Position numbers and translations under genes: made by a program. Positions 1 through 9,392 of a stretch of DNA of 64,000 nucleotides are shown here, one piece after another; positions within the stretch are counted from its first letter, which is position 1, and every line of letters begins with the position of its first letter. Below the pieces are notes generated by a model that did not search any database, was not told where the DNA came from, and saw only the letters and a program-made list of their open reading frames with translations. Location: the NCBI GenBank assembly GCA_963712815.1, contig CAVQJL010000001.1, positions 1-64,000 on the forward strand, read 5' to 3'. The DNA is from RPQJ01 sp963712815 (GTDB taxonomy: Bacteria > Pseudomonadota > Gammaproteobacteria > Steroidobacterales > Steroidobacteraceae).

Positions 1-57
1 GCATCGCAATAGCGACACGGTGCAGGCGTGGTGACACGCGAACGACGAAGCAGGACC

Positions 58-133
58 TGGTGGAGCCAGCCGGGATCGAACCGGCGACCCCCTGCTTGCA
101 AAGCAGGTGCTCTCCCAGCTGAGCTATGGCCCC
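58..133 (-). tRNA. tRNA-Ala (anticodon TGC)
   Basis: Read on the minus strand this folds as a complete 76-nt tRNA: a 7-bp acceptor stem containing the G3-U70 wobble pair that defines alanine tRNAs, anticodon TGC, a GGTTCGATCC T-arm and an encoded 3' CCA. It lies in the 16S-23S spacer right after tRNA-Ile, the usual Ile-Ala pair of proteobacterial rRNA operons, and would be processed from the rRNA precursor. Confidence 0.97.
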
Positions 134-153
134 TCGGTCAGATCCCCCAAAAC

Positions 154-230
154 TGGTGGGTCTGGGAAGATTCGAACTTCCGGCCTCACCCTTATCAGGG
201 GTGCGCTCTGACCAACTGAGCTACAGACCC
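154..230 (-). tRNA. tRNA-Ile (anticodon GAT)
   Basis: A 77-nt tRNA on the minus strand beginning GGGTCTGTAGCTCAG, with anticodon GAT, a standard T-arm and an encoded CCA end. It sits about 120 nt after the 16S 3' end and 20 nt before tRNA-Ala, in the spacer of the rRNA operon. Confidence 0.97.
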
Positions 231-348
231 GGCTTTCGAGACTCTCCCGGATGAACCGGGCCGCCGGCGATCAGTCCAGCTTCACTTGCACCGAAACAGG
301 TAACTTGAGTGGGAACTCGCGCGCAGCCGAAGCTCGCGCTGGTCTTTT

Positions 349-1884
<1,536 letters not shown>

Positions 1885-1986
1885 AAGTCTTGCGACTTTA
1901 GCTCGGAGAGAATCCCAACTAGTTTCAGTAATTAACTGGCTAATTGGTACTCGCCGTGTTTGCGCTTGCAAACGACTGACGCGAGT

Positions 1987-2023
1987 CCCCACACAAATTA
2001 CCTGTTTCGATTTTTAAAGAGCG
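1987..2023 (-). promoter_or_regulatory. rRNA leader antitermination signals (boxA and boxC)
   Basis: About 105-140 nt before the 16S 5' end the minus strand reads GCTCTTTAAAAA, a close match to the rrn boxA (E. coli TGCTCTTTAACA), followed after a short spacer by TTGTGTGGGG, matching boxC. In E. coli boxA recruits NusB/NusE (S10) to make rRNA transcription resistant to Rho. The order and distance to 16S match the known leader layout. Confidence 0.8.
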
Positions 2024-2054
2024 ACCCCGGAAGCTAGGCCCGAGGCAGACCGCG

Positions 2055-2083
2055 AATTATGCGGCATTCCGCGTGACTGTCAA
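2055..2083 (-). promoter_or_regulatory. rRNA operon promoter (proximal, P2)
   Basis: On the minus strand TTGACA is followed after 16 nt by CATAAT, a near-consensus sigma-70 promoter. The bases after the -10 are GC-rich (TCGCGG), as in stringently controlled rRNA promoters, and an A/T-run (AGAAAAATT) lies upstream of the -35 where an UP element would be. Transcription from here would enter the boxA leader and 16S. Confidence 0.75.
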
Positions 2084-2163
2084 CTGCTCCTCGCAGAATT
2101 TTTCTGCCGGGAGGGTGACCGCCTCGACCACCGATCAACCGGGGGCACTGCGGAAGGGCGCGA

Positions 2164-2191
2164 AGTATAGCGACGCCAAACGCGCCGTCAA
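2164..2191 (-). promoter_or_regulatory. rRNA operon promoter (distal, P1)
   Basis: A second minus-strand promoter: TTGACG, 16-nt spacer, TATACT, again followed by a GC-rich discriminator (TCGCGCC). It lies about 110 bp upstream of the other promoter, matching the tandem P1-P2 arrangement of E. coli rrn operons, and just downstream of the tyrS stop codon. Confidence 0.7.
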
Positions 2192-2255
2192 CTTCCGCTG
2201 CAGTGCGCCCCCGCGCCTCTCAACTTGACAACGCGTGGACACGGGGAAAAACAGG

Positions 2256-3461
2256 TCATTCGGGTGCGATGGTCACGCGCGCCAGGCGGCGCTTGCCAAC
2301 CTGCAGGACGTGCCGCGCGCCTGCGACGAACGCGAGCGCGCTGTCCTCCACCCGCTCGCCGTCCACGCGGACCGCGCCCTGCTTGATTTGCCGGTAGGCC
2401 TCACTGGTGCTCGGCACCAGGCCGGCGCCCTTCAGCGCCTGCGCGATCCCGAGCGGCCCGGCCGCGGCCGACAGCGTCACTTCCGCGAGATCATCGGGCA
2501 GCGCACCTTGCTGGAAGCGAGCGACGAACGCGTCCCGAGCCTGTCTCCCGCTGTCCGCACCGTGAAAGCGATCGACGATTTCCATACCCAGTTCGAACTT
2601 AACGTCGCGCGGATTACGCCCGTCGGCAACCGACTGCTTGAGTGCCTCCAGCTCGGCGTTCGGGCGAAACGACAACAGGTCGAAGTAGCGCCACATCAGA
2701 TCATCCGAGATCGACATGAGCTTACCGAACATCTGGTCTGGCTCCTCGGTGATCCCGATGTAATTGCCGAGTGACTTCGACATCTTGTTGACGCCATCCA
2801 GTCCCTCGAGCAGCGGCATGGTCATGACAACCTGCGGTTCCTGTCCGTACGCCTCCTGAAGCTGTCGCCCGACCAGCAAGTTGAATTTCTGGTCGGTCCC
2901 GCCGAGTTCCACATCGGCGTGCAGCGCGACCGAGTCGTAGCCCTGCACCAGCGGGTACAGGAACTCGTGGATGGCGATCGACTGGCCGGATCGGTAGCGT
3001 TTGGCGAAATCGTCCCGCTCGAGCATGCGGGCGACCGTGTGCCGCGCAGCCAACTGGACGAGCCCCGCGGCGTTCATCGCCCCCATCCAGCGCGAATTGA
3101 AGTCAACTCGCGTCCGTGCGGGGTCGAGGATCTTGAAGATCTGTGCCTGGTAGGTCGCCGCGTTGTCCTGCACGTCCGCCGGCGTGAGCGGCGGGCGCGT
3201 CGCGTTCCGCCCGCTCGGGTCGCCGATCAACCCCGTGAAGTCACCGATCAGGAAGATCACCTCGTGGCCGAGCCGCTGGAACAGCGCCATCTTGTTGATC
3301 AGCACCGTGTGGCCGAGATGCAGGTCCGGCGCAGTCGGGTCGAAACCTGCCTTGACGCGGAGCGGACGCCCCTGCTGCAGCTTGCGAAGCAGGTCGGCCT
3401 CGAGCAGGACCTCGGCGGCGCCACGACGTAGCTCGTCGAGTTGTTCTTGGGGAGTCAGCAT
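2256..3461 (-). CDS. tyrS: Tyrosine--tRNA ligase
   Basis: Charges tRNA-Tyr with tyrosine in the cytoplasm. The protein (401 aa from the chosen ATG) has the class I signature HLGH at residues 48-51 within KAGFDPTAPDLHLGH and the KMSKS loop near residue 230, followed by a C-terminal S4-type RNA-binding segment. This is the form with the KAGFDPTAPDLHLGH signature, about 400 aa in Proteobacteria. The open frame continues upstream to other in-frame starts, including an ATG 15 bases earlier; the chosen start gives the family's usual N-terminus, though no strong ribosome site marks any of them. It is divergent from the peptidase gene and points toward the rRNA operon. Confidence 0.93.
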   Translation of the reverse strand: MLTPQEQLDELRRGAAEVLLEADLLRKLQQGRPLRVKAGFDPTAPDLHLGHTVLINKMALFQRLGHEVIFLIGDFTGLIGDPSGRNATRPPLTPADVQDNAATYQAQIFKILDPARTRVDFNSRWMGAMNAAGLVQLAARHTVARMLERDDFAKRYRSGQSIAIHEFLYPLVQGYDSVALHADVELGGTDQKFNLLVGRQLQEAYGQEPQVVMTMPLLEGLDGVNKMSKSLGNYIGITEEPDQMFGKLMSISDDLMWRYFDLLSFRPNAELEALKQSVADGRNPRDVKFELGMEIVDRFHGADSGRQARDAFVARFQQGALPDDLAEVTLSAAAGPLGIAQALKGAGLVPSTSEAYRQIKQGAVRVDGERVEDSALAFVAGARHVLQVGKRRLARVTIAPE

Positions 3462-3614
3462 GGCATTCAATCGCATCAGCCGGGGACGGCCGCCGGACTG
3501 TATGGGCTCGGCCAGCGGCAGGCAATCATGAGGCAGCCTCGAGACGGTCGTCACGAATTCGACATACGCGGCGCAAGCACCTGTGGAGAAAGGAGATTCC
3601 CTCGAATTTTACAG

Positions 3615-3643
3615 TTGACGCGTGGCGCGGACGCAACTAACTT
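3615..3643 (+). promoter_or_regulatory. Candidate promoter of the M23 peptidase gene
   Basis: TTGACG and TAACTT are separated by 17 nt in the tyrS-peptidase divergent region, about 27 bp before the peptidase start. The -35 matches well; the -10 keeps only its first two and last bases, so this is a tentative call. Confidence 0.4.
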
Positions 3644-3669
3644 ACGCGCAGCTTTAACCCGGGGGTCTA

Positions 3670-4995
3670 TTGGTGACGGCAATCGAACTCCGCGGCGCCA
3701 GGCGCGCTGCGACCCGCCCAGTTGCCGCCGGACGGCGCTTCCTGATCGCTGCGTCCTGCGTGCCCGTGGCCGTCACGGCCTTGCTGTTCATCTCTGCGCC
3801 GCCGGCACACGACCCACCCGCTTCCCTTGACCTCACTGACCTCGCCGCTGCTGCCAACCCGCTCAACGCCGGGTCCGCCGCGGACGGACCCCACCGGGTT
3901 GAGGTCACGGTGCAGCGCAACGACACGCTCGATCGCATCTTCCGATCGGTGGGAGTGGACATCTCCACGCTGTCGGAATTGCGTCGGCTCCCTGATGCGC
4001 GCAAGGCAATCGACCTGCTCCGGCCGGGCGACATCATCACTCTCACGCACATGGATGGCGCTCTGCAGTCGCTCAACCGTCGCATCAGCGACACGCTGAC
4101 GCTCTCAGTTTCGCGCGCTGGCGGCCAGTTCTCCGTCAACTACATCGAGAACCCGCTTGAGGTCGAAGTCGCCGCGACGCGCGCGCGCATCGATTCCTCG
4201 TTGTTCGCGGCGGGCCGCGCTGCCGGGATGTCGGCCGAGACGATCATGGTGCTCGCCAACGAGATCTTCGGCTGGGACATCGACTTCGCGCTCGACATCC
4301 GGCGCGGCGACGAGATCAGCGTGATCTACCAGCGCAGGTTCCAGGACGGGAGCTATGTGAGCGACGGTCGCATCCTCGCCGCCGAGTTTGTGAACCAGGG
4401 TCGCAGTCACCGGGCCGTATGGTTCGAGTCGGCGGACGGCGACGTACGCGGCTATTTCACGCCGGACGGGCGCGGCATGCGCAAGGCCTTTCTGCGCGCT
4501 CCGCTCGATTTCACGCGGATCAGTTCAGGCTTCAACCCCCGCCGGCTCCACCCGATCAGCGGACGGGTCCGTGCTCATCAGGGCGTCGACTACGCCGCGC
4601 CGACCGGCACGCCGATCTGGGCGGCCGGCGACGGCCGGGTGCAGTTTGCCGGACGGAAGGGCGGCTACGGCAACACCGTGATCATCGACCACGGCCGGGG
4701 CGTGACCACTCTTTATGCGCACATGTCGCGCTTCGGCAAGGCCGGGCGCTCGGGTCGCGCAGTCAAGCAGGGCGAAATCATCGGTTACGTCGGCTCGACG
4801 GGCGCCTCTACTGGGCCGCACCTGCACTACGAGTACCGCGTCGAAGGACGGCACAAGAACCCGTCGACCATTTCGCTGCCGAACACCGAGGTACCGTCAC
4901 GCTATGTGGCGGAATTCCGTGCCAACGCAGGGGCCGCGCTCGCGCAACTGCAGCTCGCGGACCGGGCCCAGGCCGAGATAGTCGCAAGTCGCTGA
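3670..4995 (+). CDS. Membrane-anchored M23 murein DD-endopeptidase (MepM-like)
   Basis: Probably cleaves peptidoglycan cross-links in the periplasm. Of 441 residues, about 25-45 form an N-terminal signal-anchor. Residues about 75-125 (VTVQRNDTLDRIF...LRPGDIITL) resemble the OapA/LysM-like module of MepM proteins. The last third is an M23 domain with HQGVDYAAPTGTPIWAAGDG, a YGNTVIIDHG core, LYAHM and the HLHYEYR zinc site. Divergent tyrS-mepM pairing is common in Gammaproteobacteria, but the usual next gene anmK is absent; ppx converges instead. Translation may begin at TTG or at the adjacent GTG one codon later; neither has a strong ribosome site. Confidence 0.9.
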   Translation: MVTAIELRGARRAATRPVAAGRRFLIAASCVPVAVTALLFISAPPAHDPPASLDLTDLAAAANPLNAGSAADGPHRVEVTVQRNDTLDRIFRSVGVDISTLSELRRLPDARKAIDLLRPGDIITLTHMDGALQSLNRRISDTLTLSVSRAGGQFSVNYIENPLEVEVAATRARIDSSLFAAGRAAGMSAETIMVLANEIFGWDIDFALDIRRGDEISVIYQRRFQDGSYVSDGRILAAEFVNQGRSHRAVWFESADGDVRGYFTPDGRGMRKAFLRAPLDFTRISSGFNPRRLHPISGRVRAHQGVDYAAPTGTPIWAAGDGRVQFAGRKGGYGNTVIIDHGRGVTTLYAHMSRFGKAGRSGRAVKQGEIIGYVGSTGASTGPHLHYEYRVEGRHKNPSTISLPNTEVPSRYVAEFRANAGAALAQLQLADRAQAEIVASR

Positions 4996-5030
4996 TCCGA
5001 AGGCGGCGGAGGCAGCGCCCGACCAGCTGC

Positions 5031-6536
5031 CTACTGCGCGCGCAGGCGGAATCCCGCAGCCTGCAGGTACTCGGATTCCTGCTCCAGGTCGGCAGCCGTG
5101 AGCGGATGCTCGGCGAGCCAGCCCTTGGGAAACCCCACCTCGAGAGACCGGCCGCGAACCTTGAGGACAATCTCTGGCATCGCCCGGGAGCCGCGCGCGC
5201 GATGCAGCAGCACCGCGAGCCTCAGCAGGACGATCAGGAATTCGGCCTTGAGATGCCACGGCGGCACGAGGTCCTCGAGCTGGACGGGGTTAAGCTTGCG
5301 ACGGTGACTGCCGACGACGGCCGCAAGGAGTTGCTGTTCCTCGCGGGGAAATCCCGGCAGGTCGGCGTGCTGCAGCAGGTAGGCGCCGTGCTTGTGGTAG
5401 TGGGAGTGCGCGATGTCGAGTCCAACCTCGTGCAGTCGCGCAGCCCAGCGCAGCACAAGCTCGGCGAGCGGCTCATCGAGCTTCCATCCCTCGCGCACCT
5501 GGCCCAGGAAGGTGACCGCCGTCGCCTCGACACGCCCGGCCTGGGCCGCATCCACGTGGAAACGCGCCTCGAGCGCGTGCACGCTACGCCAGCGCGCATC
5601 CTCGTCGGTGAGCCGACCAACGAGGTCGTAGAGCAGGCCTTCGCGCAGGGCGCCATCGGCGACGCGCATGTGCTCGATGCCAAGCATGCCGAAGACCTCC
5701 ATGATGATCGCAAGGCCGCCGGGCATGATCTCCTGCCGTTCCGCCGCAAGGCCGGGCAACCGCAGACGGCTGACCTCCCCCGCGCGCAGGCATTCCCCGA
5801 GCAGCCACTCGACGCCCTCGCGGTCGATTCCGCCGCGAGACGCTCCTCGCGCAGCCAGCGTGTCCGCCACCGCCCGGAGGGTTCCAGAGGCACCGAAGGC
5901 CGTGTCCCACTCCGAGTGGCGGAAGCGCGCCATGACAGGCTCGATCTCGAGCTGCGCCGCGGTACGGGCGCGCTTCATGCGCTTTTCGGTGATGACCCCG
6001 TCGGCGAAGTACTGGGCGCTCAGGCTCACGCAACCCATGTACAGACTCTCGAGTCGCCGCGCCTCGAGACCTTCTCCGATGATGAACTCGGTGCTTCCGC
6101 CGCCGATGTCCACCACCAAGCGACGCCCGCCTTCGCTCGGCGTTGTGTGTGAGACGCCGAGATAGATCAGGCGGGCCTCCTCGACGCCCGAGATGATCTC
6201 GATCGGGTGCCCGAGCGCCTCGCGCGCACGGTCAAGGAACGCTCCTTTGCGCCGGGCTTTCCGCAGCGTGTTCGTGCCGACGACGCGGACTCGCTCCGCC
6301 TTCATGTCGCGCAGGCGCTGCCCGAAGCGCTCGAGGCACTGCATGGCCCGGTCCACCGCCTCCCGGGCCAGACGGCCCTGTGGATCGAGTCCGGAGGCCA
6401 GCCGCACCATCTCCCGCAGGCGATCGACGATCACGAGCTGACCGTGCGTGTACCGCGCGACCACCATGTGAAAGCTGTTCGACCCGAGGTCGACAGCAGC
6501 GAGGACGTCGGGGAGTGGCGCGGGCGGCTTGGCCAA
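5031..6536 (-). CDS. ppx: Exopolyphosphatase, Ppx/GppA family
   Basis: Hydrolyses terminal phosphates of polyphosphate, and possibly pppGpp. The 501-aa protein starts with the actin-fold phosphate loop AAVDLGSNSFHMVVAR, has VVGTNTLRKARR, and the second phosphate motif VVDIGGGSTEFI around residues 140-150. The C-terminal half has an HD-like helical region (LHEVGLDIAHSHYHKHGAYL), as in the long Ppx/GppA proteins. It starts with TTG six bases after the erpA stop, with no ribosome site of its own, so translation is probably coupled. Last gene of the rppH-DUF6776-erpA-ppx operon; it converges on the peptidase gene. Confidence 0.92.
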   Translation of the reverse strand: MAKPPAPLPDVLAAVDLGSNSFHMVVARYTHGQLVIVDRLREMVRLASGLDPQGRLAREAVDRAMQCLERFGQRLRDMKAERVRVVGTNTLRKARRKGAFLDRAREALGHPIEIISGVEEARLIYLGVSHTTPSEGGRRLVVDIGGGSTEFIIGEGLEARRLESLYMGCVSLSAQYFADGVITEKRMKRARTAAQLEIEPVMARFRHSEWDTAFGASGTLRAVADTLAARGASRGGIDREGVEWLLGECLRAGEVSRLRLPGLAAERQEIMPGGLAIIMEVFGMLGIEHMRVADGALREGLLYDLVGRLTDEDARWRSVHALEARFHVDAAQAGRVEATAVTFLGQVREGWKLDEPLAELVLRWAARLHEVGLDIAHSHYHKHGAYLLQHADLPGFPREEQQLLAAVVGSHRRKLNPVQLEDLVPPWHLKAEFLIVLLRLAVLLHRARGSRAMPEIVLKVRGRSLEVGFPKGWLAEHPLTAADLEQESEYLQAAGFRLRAQ

Positions 6537-6542
6537 CAGGCG

Positions 6543-6908
6543 TCAGGCCGAGAACGAGGATCCGCAGCCGCAGGTAGTCGTCGCGTTGGGATTGCGGATG
6601 ACGAACTGCGCGCCCTCGAGGTCTTCCTTGTAGTCGATTTCGGCGCCTGCCAGGTACTGGAAGCTCATCGGGTCCACCAGCAGCTTGACACCGCGGGTCT
6701 CGACGCAGGTGTCGCCATCTTCCTCGTTCTCGTCGAAGGTGAAGCCGTACTGGAACCCCGAGCAGCCGCCGCCGGAGACGAACACGCGAAGCTTCAGGTT
6801 CGGGTTGCCTTCCTCACGGATCAACTCGCCGACCTTGAGCGCCGCCGTATCGGTGAACACCAGTGCCATCGCGTCGGTTGTCGCAATGGCATCAGCGAGG
6901 TCTGTCAT
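6543..6908 (-). CDS. erpA: Iron-sulfur cluster insertion protein ErpA
   Basis: A-type carrier that delivers [4Fe-4S] clusters to apo-enzymes. The 121-aa protein contains the family's three cysteines: one in SGGGCSGFQYGF and two in the terminal TCGCGSSFS. From LKLRVFVSGGGCSGFQYGFTF onward it is nearly colinear with E. coli ErpA (114 aa); the extra residues are at the N-terminus. GGAG precedes the ATG. It sits between a DUF6776 gene and ppx in one leftward operon. Confidence 0.95.
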   Translation of the reverse strand: MTDLADAIATTDAMALVFTDTAALKVGELIREEGNPNLKLRVFVSGGGCSGFQYGFTFDENEEDGDTCVETRGVKLLVDPMSFQYLAGAEIDYKEDLEGAQFVIRNPNATTTCGCGSSFSA

Positions 6909-6967
6909 GGGTCACTGCTCCAGCAAGTCAAAATCCGGGACCAAATACTAACACCGACCGCACACGG

Positions 6968-7690
6968 TCAAAGCGCAGCCTGCGCGCCCACTTTCCACGC
7001 GAATGACTGCTGCAGCGGGAAGCGCAGCTTGCTCGAACGGACCTGCACCTCGGCCTCGAACGCCTCGAACCCCTCAGGCAGCGTGAAAGCCTGCTCAATC
7101 GTCTGGAAATACCGGAACGAGAATGGCAGCTGGGCTCGGGGCCGGCCGATCAGTTCGCCCACAGTGTGGCGCGTAGGCTTGTCACCCTGCATGCCGTGCA
7201 GCACGACCTGAGCGAGCCCGGACGCGACGCTCTCGTGGCGCATCGCCTGGATCAAAGTGAGCCTGACGACGAACTCGCGCGGCCCGCCCCCGGGCTTGAT
7301 TTCGAAACGCTGGATGCGCAGCCCCTGGATGCCGTCCTCCGGGGAGACGATGCTGCGATAGAAAGCGAGATCGTCCCCCTGCCGCGACAATTGCGACTGG
7401 AGTTCGCCCAGCGTGCGTTCGACCTGCCCATAGGCCTCGCGGTCGAGCCGGCGCGCCATTTCGAGTTCGGCCACCTTGGCGCTGAGCCCGGCATTCTCCT
7501 GCTCCAGCCGCGCCACCTTGCCCGCCAGCTCGCGGCGCTCGATGGCGACCTCGGCGACGTCGAGGCCGGCGGAGACCCGGCCACGATGGTAAGCATAGGC
7601 AGCAGCCAGCACAGCAACGGCCGTGGCAGCCGCCGCCAGCCAGCGGACCCATGAGCGCCGGTCCGATTGCACGATTCCGGGCGAGTCCAC
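6968..7690 (-). CDS. DUF6776-type membrane-anchored coiled-coil protein
   Basis: Function unknown. From the chosen GTG the 240-aa protein has one N-terminal membrane segment (about residues 16-36, LAAAATAVAVLAAAYAY). An Arg/Glu/Leu-rich coiled coil follows over roughly 45-110 (VARLEQENAGLSAKVAELE), then a periplasmic domain with FEIKPGGGPREFVVRL. I recognise it as the small family often found next to erpA in Gammaproteobacteria. The GTG start shares one base with the rppH TAG stop, suggesting coupled translation; another GTG six codons later is possible. Confidence 0.75.
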   Translation of the reverse strand: MDSPGIVQSDRRSWVRWLAAAATAVAVLAAAYAYHRGRVSAGLDVAEVAIERRELAGKVARLEQENAGLSAKVAELEMARRLDREAYGQVERTLGELQSQLSRQGDDLAFYRSIVSPEDGIQGLRIQRFEIKPGGGPREFVVRLTLIQAMRHESVASGLAQVVLHGMQGDKPTRHTVGELIGRPRAQLPFSFRYFQTIEQAFTLPEGFEAFEAEVQVRSSKLRFPLQQSFAWKVGAQAAL

Positions 7691-8283
7691 TATTCGTCTG
7701 CCGCTTCGACCGTCGCAGGAGCCGGCACCGGCTGGCGGCGCGGACGCGCTGGCGGGCGCAGCACGGCCTCGGACCACCACTCAGGGCGCGGCGGCGGACC
7801 GTCGGGAAAGGCCTGCTGCCCGAGTTCCTCCAGGGCCCGCGCGTACACCGAGCGCTTGAAATAGATGACTTCGCGCACGGGCGACCAGTAGTCCACCCAG
7901 CGGCCGCTGTCGAACTCGGGCTGGCCGGTCACGTCGAACCGAAGCCGATCTTCGCTGCCGAGCATGCGCAGCAGGAACCAGCGCTGCTTCTGGCCGATAC
8001 ACAGCGGCCGGGAGCGCCGCCGGACATAGCGCCGCGGCAAGCGATAGCGCAGCCAGTTGCGTGTGGCCGCGAGAACCTCGACGTCGTCCGGCCCCAGCCC
8101 GACTTCCTCGCGCAGTTCGCGGAACAGGGCCTGCTCAGCGGACTCGTCCGGCTGCACACCGCCCTGCGGGAACTGCCAGCCACGCCCGTCGCTGCGCCCA
8201 CCGAGGAACACGTCGCCGGCGTCTCGGAACAGGACGATCCCGACGTTGGCGCGAAATCCGTGGGCGTCGATCCAGTCGTTCAT
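7690..8283 (-). CDS. rppH: RNA pyrophosphohydrolase RppH (Nudix)
   Basis: Removes pyrophosphate from the 5' end of mRNAs, starting their decay. The 197-aa protein begins MNDWIDAHGFRANVGIVLF like other RppH proteins and has a perfect Nudix box near residues 37-59 (GGVQPDE..., REL, REEVGL). After the Nudix domain, WVDYWSPVREVIYFKR is the conserved RppH tail segment, followed by a proline/arginine-rich end that the E. coli protein lacks. First gene of the leftward operon and divergent from btuC. Confidence 0.92.
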   Translation of the reverse strand: MNDWIDAHGFRANVGIVLFRDAGDVFLGGRSDGRGWQFPQGGVQPDESAEQALFRELREEVGLGPDDVEVLAATRNWLRYRLPRRYVRRRSRPLCIGQKQRWFLLRMLGSEDRLRFDVTGQPEFDSGRWVDYWSPVREVIYFKRSVYARALEELGQQAFPDGPPPRPEWWSEAVLRPPARPRRQPVPAPATVEAADE

Positions 8284-8411
8284 GATCCCGTAAGCTCTGG
8301 CGTGGCTTGATTTTTTCACATCGCAGCCGCCGGGTCCAAGACACCGCACGGCGGCGAGCCTTGTAGCGGGTGGGAGGCGCACCTTAGGCTTCGACCCGCC
8401 CGGAACCGAAA

Positions 8412-9392
8412 ATGCACCGCCGCCTGCCACTTTCCCTCGCAACCGTCCTGCTCGCTGCCGCCGCGGTCGCCCTGCTCGGGCTGTCGCTGTCTTCGGGCAG
8501 CGTGCCGCTGACGGTTCGGGACGTCGTCGGGGCGCTCTTGTCGGACGCGCCGACGCTGGCACGCGACGTCGTGCTCGAGCTGCGCCTGCCGCGGGCGCTG
8601 TCAGCCTTCGCGGTAGGGGGGCTGCTGGCACTGTCCGGGGCGATCCTTCAGGTCCTGCTGCGCAATCCGCTCGCCGACCCCTACGTGCTCGGCGTGTCAG
8701 GCGGGGCGTCGGTCGCCGCCCTGGTTGCGATCATGCTCGGCCTGCCCGCGGCCGGCGTGGACGGCCTGGCGGCACTCGGGGCGCTGGCGGCGTGCCTGCT
8801 CGTCTATGGCCTCGCGCAGGGCCCAGGCGGCTGGACTCCAACACGACTGCTGCTGACCGGCGTGGTCGTCGCGGCCGGCGCCGGCTCCATCGTCAGTCTG
8901 TTGCTCGCGCTCGGCGACGAGACGCGGCTGCGGGGCATGGTGTTCTGGCTGCTCGGCGACTTGTCGCGCAGCCAACGTTGGCCCTGGCTGATGTCCCTGC
9001 TCGCGGCCGGCGCAGCCGCCGGCATGGTGCTCGGGCGCCATTTCAATGTGCTGGCTCGCGGCGCAGTACAGGCCGCGAGCGTCGGCATGGACGTGCGGCG
9101 TCTGCAGATCCTGCTGTTCGTCGGCAGTTCGGTGCTGACCGGCTCGGCCGTCAGCGCGGCCGGCAGCATCGGCTTCGTTGGGCTCGTCACGCCGCACCTC
9201 GTGCGGCTGGCGGTCGGCAGCGACAACCGGGTGGTGTTGCCGGCCTCGGCGCTGCTCGGGGGCGTGCTCCTGATGGCCGCGGACCTCGCGGCGCGCGTGC
9301 TGATCGCGCCGCGCCAGCTGCCGGTCGGTGCGCTCACCGCCCTGGTGGGGGTACCGCTGTTCCTGGCCCTGATGTACCGGCAGCGGACGTAA
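8412..9392 (+). CDS. btuC: FecCD-family ABC permease, probably vitamin B12 (BtuC)
   Basis: Inner-membrane channel of a cobalamin/siderophore-type importer. The 326-aa protein is almost wholly hydrophobic with about ten predicted helices. It carries the family motifs LRLPRALSAFAVGGLLALSG near residue 60, NPLADPYVLGVSGGAS, and GFVGLVTPHLVRL near the C-terminus, where the ATPase docks. It has no ATPase or binding protein beside it; matching subunits (btuD, btuF) lie about 6.4 and 14 kb away. The B12 assignment rests on that shared region with a cobalamin riboswitch, so iron-siderophore or haem remains possible. Its 3' end overlaps the convergent fbpC gene by 59 bp. Confidence 0.8.
   Translation: MHRRLPLSLATVLLAAAAVALLGLSLSSGSVPLTVRDVVGALLSDAPTLARDVVLELRLPRALSAFAVGGLLALSGAILQVLLRNPLADPYVLGVSGGASVAALVAIMLGLPAAGVDGLAALGALAACLLVYGLAQGPGGWTPTRLLLTGVVVAAGAGSIVSLLLALGDETRLRGMVFWLLGDLSRSQRWPWLMSLLAAGAAAGMVLGRHFNVLARGAVQAASVGMDVRRLQILLFVGSSVLTGSAVSAAGSIGFVGLVTPHLVRLAVGSDNRVVLPASALLGGVLLMAADLAARVLIAPRQLPVGALTALVGVPLFLALMYRQRT

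Noticed and set aside
4419..6152. Plus-strand frame of 577 codons across the mepM end and ppx
   Set aside because: It runs through the M23 domain in a wrong frame and then antisense to ppx. Its translation is arginine/alanine-rich without motifs.
8284..8411. Cobalamin riboswitch upstream of btuC
   Set aside because: I looked for the conserved core and B12 box in the rppH-btuC gap and did not find them; the only clear riboswitch is upstream of btuB.
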